Positions 39,607-49,595 of a DNA stretch of 64,000 bases are shown in pieces. Positions within the stretch are counted from its first letter, which is position 1, and every line of letters starts with the position of its first letter. The stretch comes from Marivivens donghaensis (GTDB taxonomy: Bacteria; Pseudomonadota; Alphaproteobacteria; Rhodobacterales; Rhodobacteraceae), in assembly GCF_023541015.1 (NCBI RefSeq), contig NZ_JALNPR010000005.1, positions 186,001 to 250,000 of the forward strand, in the 5' to 3' direction. Below the pieces are notes generated by a model that did no database searches, was not told the DNA's origin, and worked only from the letters and a program-made list of their open reading frames with translations. The translations under genes and the position numbers were made by a program.

Positions 39607-40202
39607 GGAAGGATCACCGGTGCAGGGTCGCGCGGGGGGGCTGCATCCGCCGCCCGCACATAGAGCGGCGCAGGGCGTGGTTGGGTCTGGCCCAAACGCC
39701 CTGCCGCGACGCGGGCAATGTTTGCAACGTGATCGGCGGCACTCAGCACAGGCGCGATAGGCCCATCGATGGGATGATCCGCAACTACGATCATTTCGGG
39801 CGCTTGTGGACCATCAACGGTGAAATGCTGGAGGTATGCGCTGCCCCGTGGGGCGTCGATCAGTGCTGTGATGGGGAGGGGCAGGCCATGCGTCAGCGCC
39901 TCAAACCCATTCACCCCAATCGCGGGGATCGATAGGCCGAGGGCCAGACCACGCGCCGCTGACACGGAAATGCGGATGCCCGTAAAATTACCAGGCCCAG
40001 TGCCGACACCGATCGCATCCAGATCGGACCACGTGAGCCCCGCGTCTGACAGAACCTCGGTCAACATCGGCATCAAATGCTCTGCCTGACCCTTGGCCAT
40101 TTCGTCGATGCGGGTGGTGATCGTGTCACCCTGTAACAAAGCGGCGGCGCAATGCGCCGCCGATGTATCAAATGCCAGTATCGTTGGTGACTTAGGCAGC
40201 AA
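39603..40202 (-). CDS. tsaB: tRNA threonylcarbamoyladenosine biosynthesis protein TsaB
   Basis: Scaffold protein of the t6A37 tRNA modification complex. The frame of 199 residues starts from TTG at 40202 (or CTG at 40199) and reads PKSPTILAFDTSAAHCAAAL, with EHLMPMLTEVLSDAG and GVGTGPGNFTGIRISVSAAR, the TsaB signatures. No ATG is available near the conserved N-terminus. Overlaps the end of the NifU-like gene by 11 bp, implying coupled translation. Confidence 0.9.
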   Translation of the reverse strand: MLPKSPTILAFDTSAAHCAAALLQGDTITTRIDEMAKGQAEHLMPMLTEVLSDAGLTWSDLDAIGVGTGPGNFTGIRISVSAARGLALGLSIPAIGVNGFEALTHGLPLPITALIDAPRGSAYLQHFTVDGPQAPEMIVVADHPIDGPIAPVLSAADHVANIARVAAGRLGQTQPRPAPLYVRAADAAPPRDPAPVILP

Positions 40203-40752
40203 CGGGGCGCACCTCGAGCACTTCGGGAATGTAGTGGCGCAGCAGGTTCTCAATGCCCATTTTCAGGGTCAGGGTCGAAGACGGGCACCCCGCGCAGGCA
40301 CCCTGCATGTGCAGGTAAACGATGCCGCGATCAAAGCCATGGAACGTGATGTCGCCGCCGTCTTGAGCCACCGCAGGACGCACACGGGTGTCGAGCAGTT
40401 CTTTGATCTGATTGACGATATCGGTGTCTTCTTCGCTATGGTTGTCCGCGTGACCGCCAGAGCCTTCGCCGCTCATCACAGCAGCGCCAGATTGGAAATG
40501 CTCCATGATCGCGCCAAGGATCGCTGGCTTGATATGGTCCCATTCAACGCTGTCGGATTTGGTCACGGTCACAAAGTCAGTGCCAAAGAACACACCGCTT
40601 ACGCCGTCGATTCCGAAAATACGGGAAGCAAGCGGGGATTGAGCAGCCGCGTCAGCGGTCGGGAAATCGGCGGTGCCAACTTCGAGAACGGCCTGACCAG
40701 GCAGGAATTTCAGTGTCGCCGGGTTCGGCGTGGATTCGGTCTGGATAAACAT
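40192..40752 (-). CDS. NifU-like Fe-S scaffold/carrier protein
   Basis: A 186-residue protein with an N-terminal Nfu_N domain (MFIQTESTPNPATLKFLPGQ) and a C-terminal NifU domain with the Fe-S-binding CxxC in QGACAGCPSSTLTLKMGIEN. Carries 4Fe-4S clusters to target enzymes. The ATG at 40752 is preferred; a TTG at 40761 is possible. First gene of the nfu-tsaB-rimI group. Confidence 0.92.
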   Translation of the reverse strand: MFIQTESTPNPATLKFLPGQAVLEVGTADFPTADAAAQSPLASRIFGIDGVSGVFFGTDFVTVTKSDSVEWDHIKPAILGAIMEHFQSGAAVMSGEGSGGHADNHSEEDTDIVNQIKELLDTRVRPAVAQDGGDITFHGFDRGIVYLHMQGACAGCPSSTLTLKMGIENLLRHYIPEVLEVRPVAA

Positions 40753-40830
40753 GGAAGCCAACCTTTTCTGTCGGACTTACATATCTGCCCTCAGGGCATC
40801 GAAGTCAAGGTTTAGAATGGTTCTAAACTC

Positions 40831-41286
40831 TTATGTGATCGCTTCGAGCTTTTCTTTGCTCAAATCACCGGGCACGACGGTGATCGGAATCGGCAGGCTC
40901 CCAGATTGGCGCGAAAGCTGCGTCACCAATGGGCCCGGTCCCTTTTTGTCATTCCCCGCGCCGAGGACGAGAACGCCGATGGATTGGTCCTCTTCGATCA
41001 CCGACAAGATTTCGGTCACGGCTTCGCCTTCGCGGATGATCAGCTCGGGATCGACGCCCTGTTTGTCGCGCATCCATTTCGCAAAGACCTCAAAATGGGC
41101 GACAATCCGTTCGCGCGCTTCTTCGCGCATGATCTCGCCCACACCGATCCAGTGATTGAATTCTTCGGGTGCGATGATCGACAGGATCGCAACCCCTGCG
41201 CCTGTATGAGAGGCACGCATCGCGGCAAAGCGCATCGCGTTCAAGCATTCACGGCTATCGTCCAAAACGACAAGAAACTTACGCAT
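40831..41286 (-). CDS. universal stress protein
   Basis: A 151-residue UspA-fold protein. MRKFLVVLDDSRECLNAMRF is the N-terminal strand and nucleotide-facing Asp. The C-terminal part has VLVLGAGNDKKGPGPLVTQL, the position of the UspA ATP motif Gx2Gx9G(S/T), which is only partly kept. AAGGGGG precedes the start at 41286. Single gene. Confidence 0.88.
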   Translation of the reverse strand: MRKFLVVLDDSRECLNAMRFAAMRASHTGAGVAILSIIAPEEFNHWIGVGEIMREEARERIVAHFEVFAKWMRDKQGVDPELIIREGEAVTEILSVIEEDQSIGVLVLGAGNDKKGPGPLVTQLSRQSGSLPIPITVVPGDLSKEKLEAIT

Positions 41287-41536
41287 CGGGTCCCCCTTTG
41301 GCGGGATATTGACGCAATGGCTGGGGCGAGGCAACGACTATCGCTGATCCAGATAAGAGGCGCGTCCAGCTGGGGAGAACTGGACGCGCGCAACTTTACC
41401 GACTGGGACGTGTCGGTTGACACCATGCGGCCAGGACAAATGACGCACGGTTGAACTCAGGATGGGGTGAGTTCGATTCAATAATGTGACGTTGGGTCAA
41501 CGTTGATGTCGCCGTAGCGACACCAACTGTGGGTTG
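41287..41536. other. intergenic region rich in hairpins between usp and trpS
   Basis: No gene is supported. It holds a 10-bp perfect stem, GCGCGTCCAG/CTGGACGCGC (41360-41389, loop CTGGGGAGAA), the palindrome ACGTTGGGTCAACGT near 41491, and a stem GTTGATGTCG/CGACACCAAC just after trpS. None has a clear T tract. Together they may end trpS transcription or encode a structured untranslated leader of usp. Confidence 0.4.
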
Positions 41537-42562
41537 TTACCCGCGCAAAAGACCGACGATATCGTAGGTCTGTTTCAGGATCGGCTGCGCGATTTCGCGT
41601 GCGCGATCAGCACCGCGGGTCAAAATGCGGTCGATTTCTGCGGGATCGTCCATCAGGCGTTTCATCTCGGTCGAAATCGGCGCGAGCTTTTCAACGGCCA
41701 AATCAGCAAGGGCAGGTTTGAACTTGCCCCAACCTTCGCCACCGAACTCTGCAATCACTTGTTCGTTGGTTTGGTCGTTCAGTGCAGCGTAGATGTTAAC
41801 CAAGTTCCGCGCCTCTGGGCGATCTGCCAGACCTTCGACGGTTTCTGGCAGAGCCTCGGCATCGCTTTTGGCTTTCTTGAACTTCTTCGCGATGGTGTCG
41901 GCATCATCGGTCATGTTGATGCGTTCCATATCGCTCTCGCCCGACTTGGACATCTTTTTCGACCCGTCGCGCAGGTTCATGACGCGCATGGCGGGGCCTT
42001 CGATGACGGGGGTGGTTTCAGGGAAGAAATCCACCTTGAAGTCGTGGTTGAACTTTTTCGCGATGTCGCGGGTCAGTTCGACGTGCTGCTTTTGGTCCTC
42101 GCCCACGGGAACGTGGGTCGCGTGGTAGAGCAGGATGTCAGCCGCCATCAGCGACGGATAGGCATAAAGGCCAAGCGACGCTTTTTCCGCGTCTTTGCCC
42201 GAACCCGCCTTGTCCTTGAACTGGGTCATGCGGTTCATCCAGCCGACGCGGGCCACACAGTTGAAAATCCAGCCGAGCTCGGCATGGCCAGACACTTGAG
42301 CCTGATTGAAGAGGATCGACTGTTCAGGATCGATCCCAGAGGCGAGGTAGCCAGCAGCCACTTCGCGTGTCGCATTTGCCAATTCTTTGGGGTCTTGCCA
42401 GACGGTGATCGCGTGGAGGTCCACCACGCAATAGATCGTCTCGAACTGGCCGCCCTGCATATCTACAAACCGCTTGATCGCGCCGAGATAGTTGCCAAGG
42501 GTCAACCCGCCCGAGGGTTTGATGCCAGAGAACACACGCGGTGTGAATTTGGTATCGGTCAT
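41537..42562 (-). CDS. trpS: tryptophanyl-tRNA synthetase
   Basis: Charges tRNA-Trp. The 341 residues contain the class I motif [14 protein letters not shown] (HIGH equivalent) and [13 protein letters not shown] (KMSKS). The start at 42562 gives [19 protein letters not shown]; the long upstream open frame lacks family similarity and runs opposite to the rhomboid-like gene. Normal length. Confidence 0.96.
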   Translation of the reverse strand: MTDTKFTPRVFSGIKPSGGLTLGNYLGAIKRFVDMQGGQFETIYCVVDLHAITVWQDPKELANATREVAAGYLASGIDPEQSILFNQAQVSGHAELGWIFNCVARVGWMNRMTQFKDKAGSGKDAEKASLGLYAYPSLMAADILLYHATHVPVGEDQKQHVELTRDIAKKFNHDFKVDFFPETTPVIEGPAMRVMNLRDGSKKMSKSGESDMERINMTDDADTIAKKFKKAKSDAEALPETVEGLADRPEARNLVNIYAALNDQTNEQVIAEFGGEGWGKFKPALADLAVEKLAPISTEMKRLMDDPAEIDRILTRGADRAREIAQPILKQTYDIVGLLRG

Positions 42563-42665
42563 CGTCAAACCTTCCGGGGCTGGATTAAAAGTCGGCGAAG
42601 GCTTACCGAGGGGGGCAAGTCCCGTCAATGCGAAGCGGGCAGATAGAGGCAAGGAAGACAGAGAT

Positions 42666-43391
42666 ATGGAACGCGAAAGCCTGTTGAACGACATTCCGAA
42701 CACCGCTGCTGTGCTGGCGTTGTTGATCGCTGGCGTGGAAATCCTGATGCAACTGGCGGGGTCGGGGGTCTTAGCGGGGGCGGCTGGGATCGGTTGGCGG
42801 GCGGATACGGTCACCGATTTCGGGTTCTTCCCCGCCGTTCAACACGAGATGTTTGCGCGTGGCCTGTTCGTTCCTGAATTCCTCTGGCGTTACGTGACCT
42901 ATCCATTCATCCATTCGGGTTTCACCCACGCATTTTTCGCCATGGCGATCGTATTGGCCTTGGGCAAATTTGTCGGCGAACGCTGGCACTGGGCGTCGAT
43001 GCTGTCGGTGTTCGTCGTTCCCAGCATCGTGGCCGCGATGGTGTTTGGCCTTGTGGCCCCTGAAAACTGGCCGCTCTATGGCGCCTATCCTCCGATCTAC
43101 GGGCTGATCGGCGCGTTTTCCTACATGATGTGGATGCGGCTCGGTCAAACGGGACAAAACCGTTGGCGGGCGTTTTCCATGATCGGCATGCTTTTGATCA
43201 TTCAGGTCATGTGGGGCCTGATGCTCAAGATTTTTGCCGTTTTGGGCATGGGTGGAGATGCCACGCCGATGGTGTTCTACGTTGGCGTGGCCGATATGGC
43301 TGGGTTCTTTGCGGGGCTTTTGTTGTCGCCGCTCGTTGGTCCGGGCGGATGGGCAGCATTCGTCAACCGCATCCGCCAGCGCAGCGATTAA
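42666..43391 (+). CDS. rhomboid-family membrane protein lacking the catalytic residues
   Basis: A 241-residue protein with about six membrane helices in the rhomboid pattern: [20 protein letters not shown] (TM2), [15 protein letters not shown] (TM4) and [13 protein letters not shown] (TM6). In active rhomboids these read H-x-N, GASGAVFGLLGA and AHxxGxxxG. Here the nucleophile Ser is Tyr and the His is Asp, so the protein is predicted to be a pseudoprotease. It overlaps the convergent murJ by 4 bp. Confidence 0.82.
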   Translation: MERESLLNDIPNTAAVLALLIAGVEILMQLAGSGVLAGAAGIGWRADTVTDFGFFPAVQHEMFARGLFVPEFLWRYVTYPFIHSGFTHAFFAMAIVLALGKFVGERWHWASMLSVFVVPSIVAAMVFGLVAPENWPLYGAYPPIYGLIGAFSYMMWMRLGQTGQNRWRAFSMIGMLLIIQVMWGLMLKIFAVLGMGGDATPMVFYVGVADMAGFFAGLLLSPLVGPGGWAAFVNRIRQRSD

Positions 43392-44929
43392 CCACGTTTC
43401 ATCGCGCGTTTGAACTCTGACAGTTTGAACGCGCCGATCATTTGGCCGCTGATGAAATAGGCGGCCATGCCGATCCCGATTAGCACAAAGAGCGCGAGAT
43501 ACCGCCAGAGCGGCAGGCCAAGCGCAGGCGTCAGCACCACGGCAGCGCCCCAAAGCACAACGCCCATCATCACCGACGCTAGGCAAATCCGCCCAAAACG
43601 GCTCTTGAACCGATCGTCAAAGGTGGCGGCTTCGCCCATGTTGCGGGACTTTACCCAGAGGAAAACGACAGTCGCCCAGCCAGACAAGGTGGTGCCAATG
43701 GCCGCTGCGATAAAGCCGATGTAGGGCATCAGGCCAATCGCGACGGTGGCATTCACGATCAGGGATACCAGCGCGATATAGAACGGACGGCGGGTGTCTT
43801 CGCGTGCAAAGAACAACGGCTGCAGCGCCTTTTGCATCACGAACCCGGGCAGGCCGAGGCCATAGACCGCCACCGCAATCGCCGTTGCCATCGTGTCATC
43901 GGTGCCAAACGCGCCGCGTTGGTAGAGCACTTGAACCAGCGGGATCGGGATCACCATCAAAGCGACCGCCGCAGGGATCGTCAGCGCCAGAGACATCTCG
44001 CACGCGCGGTTGAACGCATCACGCCCGCCTTCGGTGTCACCAGCGCGCAAACGACGGGATAGGTCGGGCAAAAGAACCACGCCAATCGCGATGCCGACGA
44101 CGCCCAAGGGCAGTTGATAGAGCCGGTCCGCATAAGACAGCCACGCCACAGCGCCGTCGTAGAAACTCGCGACCTGACGACCGACCAGCAGGTTGATCTG
44201 CACCACACCACCCGCCAGCGCTGCAGGGGCAGCGATAATGGCGAGCCGCTTTAGGTCTGGCGTCATCTTGGGACGGCTGAATGTCAGCGTAAATCCCGCC
44301 TTCTTTGCAGCAACCCAAACCAGTGCCATTTGCCCGATCCCAGCAAAGGGAACGGTCCACGCCAATGTGTCCCCAATCGGCCACCCCATGATGGTCGCGA
44401 GGATCATCGCACTGACGAAAAAAATGTTCAGGAATACGGGCGCGGCGGCGGCAGCGGTGAACCGACCGATAGAGTTCAAAACACCCGACAACAGTGCGGC
44501 GAGGGAAATGAACAGGATATAGGGGAATGCGATCCGACCGTAGAGAACCGCGAGGTCAAACCGCTCGTCCCCTTGAAACCCAGAGGCCATCGCCAGCACG
44601 AGCCACGGCATCGCGACCATCGCAATCACGGTAAAGACGATCAGAACGCTCGCCAGACCTGTAAACGCGTCATTGGCAAACTTCGCCGCGTCCTCGTCGC
44701 CTTCGACCTTTTTGGAGAACATCGGCACAAAGGCCATGTTGAACGCCCCTTCGGCAAAGAACCGACGGAACACGTTGGGCAGGGAAAACGCGATCAGAAA
44801 CGCCTCAGCCACGGGGCCTGTGCCCAGATAGGCCGCGATCATAATGTCCCGCGCGAACCCCAAAACACGAGAGAGCAGGGTCCACAGTCCAACCGTCAGA
44901 AAGCCAGAAACAAGGCGAATGGGTTTCAT
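43388..44929 (-). CDS. murJ: lipid II flippase MurJ
   Basis: Flips lipid-linked peptidoglycan precursor across the inner membrane. The 513 residues have about 14 helices of the MATE-like MurJ fold. FLTVGLWTLLSRVLGFARDI and the FRRFFAEGAFNMAFVPMFSK motif with PYILFISLAALLSGVLNS are diagnostic. A weak ribosome binding site precedes 44929. Separated from the 176-residue hypothetical gene by 66 bp. Confidence 0.95.
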   Translation of the reverse strand: MKPIRLVSGFLTVGLWTLLSRVLGFARDIMIAAYLGTGPVAEAFLIAFSLPNVFRRFFAEGAFNMAFVPMFSKKVEGDEDAAKFANDAFTGLASVLIVFTVIAMVAMPWLVLAMASGFQGDERFDLAVLYGRIAFPYILFISLAALLSGVLNSIGRFTAAAAAPVFLNIFFVSAMILATIMGWPIGDTLAWTVPFAGIGQMALVWVAAKKAGFTLTFSRPKMTPDLKRLAIIAAPAALAGGVVQINLLVGRQVASFYDGAVAWLSYADRLYQLPLGVVGIAIGVVLLPDLSRRLRAGDTEGGRDAFNRACEMSLALTIPAAVALMVIPIPLVQVLYQRGAFGTDDTMATAIAVAVYGLGLPGFVMQKALQPLFFAREDTRRPFYIALVSLIVNATVAIGLMPYIGFIAAAIGTTLSGWATVVFLWVKSRNMGEAATFDDRFKSRFGRICLASVMMGVVLWGAAVVLTPALGLPLWRYLALFVLIGIGMAAYFISGQMIGAFKLSEFKRAMKRG

Positions 44930-44995
44930 TTAGAAGTCCAAAAGTAAAATTCCCCGCCTTCTAGCATGAATGCCGATTGGAATGTCAGGCCAATC

Positions 44996-45526
44996 TTAGT
45001 GAGGAATGACAATCTTAATCTCGGTGCGCACGAGCGACCAGTTTTCGACAATAGCGGTGAGGTCGGTGGGGCGCTCAACTCGGCTTATCATAATGCCCCA
45101 GCGCCTCGGGTCGTTGAGACTGTACTGGGCCCAAAATTTGAATAGATCGAAGCTATCTAGTTCCGCTTTCGGGTCGAAGGTGAGTTGCGGAAACGCCTTT
45201 GCCAGATAGTCCGCAACTGCCAATTCGAATTGTTCTCGGTCCTCATTATTAAAAAGGTTTTCACCCTCGAACACAGCGCAGCGCGAGTGCTGAACCTCTG
45301 CAAAGGTTTTCGACGCGCCGTCCCAGATCATCTCAGGCGGTGCTTTACCTTCGAACGCCTCTCGTGCAGCCTCGGATACGAAATTCCCATCATATGCGGA
45401 TCGGCAGACACGATCAAAATGCGCGATCATGGCCTCGACGCGATGTGCGCTTTGATACGCAGATCGCGCCACCATCCCGATCGCTAGCCCCACGGCGACT
45501 ACCGCGAGGGTTTTCGCATATCGCAT
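44996..45526 (-). CDS. hypothetical protein with N-terminal membrane anchor
   Basis: Not recognised. The 176 residues start MRYAKTLAVVAVGLAIGMVA, a signal or single anchor helix; the rest is a soluble acidic domain with two Cys (FDRVCRSAYDG, HSRCAVFEG) and many aromatic residues (FDLFKFWAQYSLNDPRRWG). Its ATG overlaps the glnD stop by ATGA, so expression is tied to glnD, but no functional link can be seen. Confidence 0.7.
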   Translation of the reverse strand: MRYAKTLAVVAVGLAIGMVARSAYQSAHRVEAMIAHFDRVCRSAYDGNFVSEAAREAFEGKAPPEMIWDGASKTFAEVQHSRCAVFEGENLFNNEDREQFELAVADYLAKAFPQLTFDPKAELDSFDLFKFWAQYSLNDPRRWGIMISRVERPTDLTAIVENWSLVRTEIKIVIPH

Positions 45527-48351
45527 CAGCTTACCTTCGCCCGCTCCACGCCCTGAACGATTGCTTCGCGCAATTTCTTCTCAAGCGCTTGCCTACGGCT
45601 CTCTTGGTGGAATTTCAGGCCGAACATATCTTTGACGTAGAAGGTATCGACAACCTGTTCGCCGTAGGTCGCGATCACGGCAGAAGCGATGTAGACGTTG
45701 TTCGCAGCAAGCGTGCGTGTGAGGTCGTGTAAGAGGCCCGCGCGGTCACGGGTATCCACCTCGATGATCGTGTAGAGGTCCGATCCTTCGTTATCAAAGG
45801 TGATATGGGTCTGAACGCGGAAGGCCTGCTCGCGCTTCTTGATCTTGTCTTTGTCCTTGAGCGCCTCGCGGGTGATTACCTCACCTTTGAGGGTGCGTTC
45901 GATCATCTGGCGCAGGCGCGGCATGCGAGCCTTTTCATAGGGATGCCCCTCGGCATCCTGAATCCAGAAAATCGCGGTCGCATAGCCGTCTTTGGACGTA
46001 TAGGTGCGCGCATCCACAACGTTCGCCCCAACAAGTGCCAGCGCACCTGTCATGCGGCTGAACAGACCTGGATGGTCGGCCATTGCGAAACAAGCGCGCG
46101 TCGCGTCACGATCGTGGTCCAGCTCCATATCGATGCGGATTTCCACATCCGAAATGTCGTGCAGCAGTTTCGCAAAGATAACTTGAGCCGAGGCGGGCAG
46201 GCCCTGCCAATAGGGACCATAGTGACGCCCGAGTTCCGTGCGAACATCCTTGGCATCCCAATCGGTCAATGCCTCGCGCAGCGCTTTCTTGGCTTCGTTT
46301 TCGCGGGCGTCGCGGTTGATTTCTTCCATCCCGCTTTCCAGCGCGATTTTGGTCAACTGGTGAAGATCACGCAGAAGCATGGCCTTCCAGTTGTTCCACG
46401 TTCCCGGACCAACGCCGCGAATATCGCAAACGGTCAGAACGGTCAGCAGGTCGAGCCGTTTGACCGACTTCACCGCCTTTGCGAAATCGCGCACGGTGCG
46501 CGGCTCTGACAGGTCCCGCTTTTGCGCGGTGTCGGACATCAAGAGGTGATACCGAACGAGCCATTCGACAGTCTCGGACTCCTCTTTGGTCAGACCCAGA
46601 CGCGGACAGATCTTGCGGGCCATCTGTGCGCCGAGGATCGAGTGATCTTCGGGACGACCCTTGCCGATGTCATGGAGCAGAAGCGCGACATAGATAACCT
46701 TGCGGTTCACGCCTTCCTTCAGGATGCCAGAGGCGACGGGCAGTTCTTCGACCAGTTCCCCGCGTTCGATCTGCGCGAGGTGGCTGATACATTGGATGAT
46801 GTGCTCGTCCACGGTGTAGCTGTGATACATGTTGAATTGCATCATTGCGACGATCGGTGCGAACTCGGGTAGGAAGGCGGCCAGAACGCCCAGTTCGTTC
46901 ATCCGACGCAACGCCCGTTCGGGGTTCCCGTGTTTCAGCATAAGGTCGAGGAAGATGCGGATCGCCTCTTTGTCGTCGCGCACGCTGTCGTCGATCAAAT
47001 CAAGGTTCGCCGCCAACAGGCGCATGGCCTCTGGGTGCAGCAAGGTGCCGGTGCGGAGCGCTTCTTCAAAGATGCGCAGCATGTTCACCTTATCGGCAAA
47101 AAATGCCTTTTCATCCGCGACCGTCAGGCGGTTCTGTTTGATCGCATAAGGCGGACGTGCCTTGCGACGGCGGGTCAGCAGCCGCTGCAACATCGGCTCT
47201 GGTTTTGCGTGCTGGGCCTCTAGCGCGGTCAAAAAGATGCGGGTCAATTCACCCACGCGCGTGGCGTGGCGGAAATAATCCTGCATAAAGTGCTCAACGC
47301 CCCGCCGACCTGCGCTGTCGTGGTATCCCATGCGCGATGCCACTTCGACCTGCAGGTCAAAGGTTAACTGATCCATCGCCCGCGCGGAAATCAAATGCAG
47401 GTGGCATCGGACAGCCCAGAGGAATTCCTCGGCCTGAAGGAAGGTCGTATATTCCTCAGGAGTAAATACGCCGCGATCCACCAGTTCTGCCGTGGTCTGC
47501 ACCTTGTTCACGTATTTCGCGATCCAGAACAATGACTGCAAATCGCGAAGGCCGCCTTTGCCCTCTTTGACGTTTGGCTCAACCACATATCGCTGACCGC
47601 CCTGCTTGCGGTGGCGTTCAGCGCGTTCTTCTAGCTTGGCTTCAACGAAATCGGTGGCCGTGGTGGAAAACAGTTCGCTCCAGAGTTTGTCGTTGAGCGA
47701 CTTTGCGAGATCTTCGTCACCGTCGAGGAACCGAAACTCCACCAGCGAGGTGCGGATGGTGTAATCCTCGCGGGCAAGCCTGAGACAGTCCTTGATCGTG
47801 CGGCTCGCGTGGCCGACCTTCAGCCGCAAATCCCACAGCATATAGAGCATGGATTCAATCAAGCTCTCCGCCCAAGGGGTGATCTTGTAGGGCGTGACGA
47901 ACAGCAGATCGACGTCCGAATGAGGCGCCATTTCACCCCGTCCGTAGCCACCCACCGCAACAATAGCGAGCCGTTCTCCATCGGTGGGAGAGTTCAGCTT
48001 GTGCAGCCGAGTGCGCGCGACGTCATAGACGGTCTTCACCAGATAGTCGGTGAGCATCGTGTAGGACCGCGTCACTGGACGGGCGTCAAATGGGCGTTCC
48101 ACGAATGCAGCCTCAATTGCAGCCACGCCTTTTTTGCGGGCCGCGATCAGGACGTCAACCACCGCCTTACGGATCGCCATCGCGTCCGTGAGGTCAGCCA
48201 ATTTCGCGTCGATCTCTGCCTGAACGGCAAGTTCGTCAAAGATGTCTACCGCAGCGCAAATCAGCCCTATGGCAGAGGTTTCATCGGGGGCCTGAGTGAG
48301 GAGGGTCGGCTCAGAAGCCGAGTCCCGCAAAGCTTCTTGGGGCAGGTTCAA
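45526..48351 (-). CDS. glnD: [protein-PII] uridylyltransferase / uridylyl-removing enzyme
   Basis: Primary glutamine sensor; adds or removes UMP on PII proteins. The 941 residues have a nucleotidyltransferase domain (AVGGYGRGEMAPHSDVDLLF), a GlnD linker, an HD domain (LLHDIGKGRPEDHS) and two C-terminal ACT domains. The start at 48351 is a TTG and lies 41 bp inside the end of the preceding gene; a more downstream start would truncate the N-terminal domain. Length is normal for alphaproteobacteria. Confidence 0.95.
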   Translation of the reverse strand: MNLPQEALRDSASEPTLLTQAPDETSAIGLICAAVDIFDELAVQAEIDAKLADLTDAMAIRKAVVDVLIAARKKGVAAIEAAFVERPFDARPVTRSYTMLTDYLVKTVYDVARTRLHKLNSPTDGERLAIVAVGGYGRGEMAPHSDVDLLFVTPYKITPWAESLIESMLYMLWDLRLKVGHASRTIKDCLRLAREDYTIRTSLVEFRFLDGDEDLAKSLNDKLWSELFSTTATDFVEAKLEERAERHRKQGGQRYVVEPNVKEGKGGLRDLQSLFWIAKYVNKVQTTAELVDRGVFTPEEYTTFLQAEEFLWAVRCHLHLISARAMDQLTFDLQVEVASRMGYHDSAGRRGVEHFMQDYFRHATRVGELTRIFLTALEAQHAKPEPMLQRLLTRRRKARPPYAIKQNRLTVADEKAFFADKVNMLRIFEEALRTGTLLHPEAMRLLAANLDLIDDSVRDDKEAIRIFLDLMLKHGNPERALRRMNELGVLAAFLPEFAPIVAMMQFNMYHSYTVDEHIIQCISHLAQIERGELVEELPVASGILKEGVNRKVIYVALLLHDIGKGRPEDHSILGAQMARKICPRLGLTKEESETVEWLVRYHLLMSDTAQKRDLSEPRTVRDFAKAVKSVKRLDLLTVLTVCDIRGVGPGTWNNWKAMLLRDLHQLTKIALESGMEEINRDARENEAKKALREALTDWDAKDVRTELGRHYGPYWQGLPASAQVIFAKLLHDISDVEIRIDMELDHDRDATRACFAMADHPGLFSRMTGALALVGANVVDARTYTSKDGYATAIFWIQDAEGHPYEKARMPRLRQMIERTLKGEVITREALKDKDKIKKREQAFRVQTHITFDNEGSDLYTIIEVDTRDRAGLLHDLTRTLAANNVYIASAVIATYGEQVVDTFYVKDMFGLKFHQESRRQALEKKLREAIVQGVERAKVS

Positions 48352-49495
48352 GGATTACCACCTGATTATTCTGAATTTGAGCGATCGCAAGCGCACGCTG
48401 GTTTGTGCCGTTGGGCAGCAGGCGGAACACGCCCTGTGTGCCTTGGAACCCTTGCGATTGAGTGAGGCCAGCAACCGAAAGGGCTTCGGGGTTGCCTTGG
48501 GCAAGGAGCGCGCCGATGGCGGCGATCCCGTCAAAGGCCAGACCTGCTAGCGGATGTGGATTTTGCCCATAGGCCGCGGCGTAACGCGATTCAAAGAGGG
48601 AAATCATCTGCGTGTCAGGTATCGCGAAAATACCACCCTGAAGACCCGGCAGAGCAAGCGCCTGAGGGGTCACATCCCAACGGGTCAGGCCGATGTATTG
48701 GGTGACAGTTGGATCAATTCCTTGTTCTGGCAGTGCAGTTGCGATCAGCGGTAGGTCAGCATTGACGCCGCCTGTCAAAAAGACCGCCTGCGATCCCGAG
48801 CTGCGGATCGAATTGGCAATCGGGCCAGCCGCCGAAATAATACCCTGCTGGGTCATCGGGTAGCTCTGCACGCTGCCCACAGTTTTGCCACCGTTGCGAA
48901 CCGCATTGGCAATCGCATCACGGCCAACGGCGCCTTGAAGGTCGTCGCCGTGTACGATGCTGAAATTCTGGATACCTTTGGTACCCGCATAGGACACGAG
49001 ACGGTTTGCGGTGTTGTCAAAGGTCGGCCCGAGGACAAACACGTTGTTGCCTGCGATGGACGAGTTGTTCGAAAACGCCAGAACGTTCACGCCACGATTG
49101 GCAACCGCGATACCCGCCGCGTTCGCCGCTTCGGCGTAAAGGGGCCCGAGGATGATCTTCGCGCCATCATTCACGGCCTGCGTCGCAACAGTCGCCGCCT
49201 GTTCAGGTGACGCGCCCGTGTTGTAGACGCGCAGGTCAATTTGCACGCCCTGAAGGTCCGCAATGGCCATCCGCGCCGCATTCTCGAGGTTCGATGCAAG
49301 GAAGCTATCCGATTCGACGCCTGACCCACCGGGCACCAAAAGCGCCACTGTGACAGGTTTTGTCGGATCGACACGCATTCCACCACCCACTCCGTTCGAG
49401 ACGGGGATCGGCTCACAGGCAGCAACCCAAGCGATGGAAAACAAAACGAAAATCCGTGCGGCCACCTGTTTGGCGGTGCGAGCAAATGCGAACAT
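48311..49495 (-). CDS. penicillin-binding protein activator (LpoA-like lipoprotein)
   Basis: A 394-residue lipoprotein with signal and lipobox ending VAAC (Cys27). The body is a periplasmic binding-protein fold (type I): PVTVALLVPGGSGVESDSFL, NDGAKIILGPLYAEAANAAG and ALPEQGIDPTVTQYIGLTRW. In other bacteria such proteins activate class A penicillin-binding proteins. AGGAG precedes 49495. Divergent from rsmI; its 3' end overlaps glnD by 41 bp. Confidence 0.85.
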   Translation of the reverse strand: MFAFARTAKQVAARIFVLFSIAWVAACEPIPVSNGVGGGMRVDPTKPVTVALLVPGGSGVESDSFLASNLENAARMAIADLQGVQIDLRVYNTGASPEQAATVATQAVNDGAKIILGPLYAEAANAAGIAVANRGVNVLAFSNNSSIAGNNVFVLGPTFDNTANRLVSYAGTKGIQNFSIVHGDDLQGAVGRDAIANAVRNGGKTVGSVQSYPMTQQGIISAAGPIANSIRSSGSQAVFLTGGVNADLPLIATALPEQGIDPTVTQYIGLTRWDVTPQALALPGLQGGIFAIPDTQMISLFESRYAAAYGQNPHPLAGLAFDGIAAIGALLAQGNPEALSVAGLTQSQGFQGTQGVFRLLPNGTNQRALAIAQIQNNQVVILEPAPRSFAGLGF

Positions 49496-49595
49496 GAATA
49501 TCTTACTCCTCTTGCATCGGGCGCCATGGATACGGCAGACCGATAGGACAAATCTCCTGGGCGTATCATAGGCCCCACAACCAGAGGGTCCAGCG

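Noticed and set aside
41360-41389. 10-bp hairpin as a small RNA gene or riboswitch
   Set aside because: No promoter, no T tract and no match to a known riboswitch pattern; left as an unassigned structure.
42563-42814. N-terminal extension of trpS by 84 codons
   Set aside because: The extension covers the divergent promoter and start of the rhomboid-like gene, and the conserved synthetase N-terminus begins at 42562.
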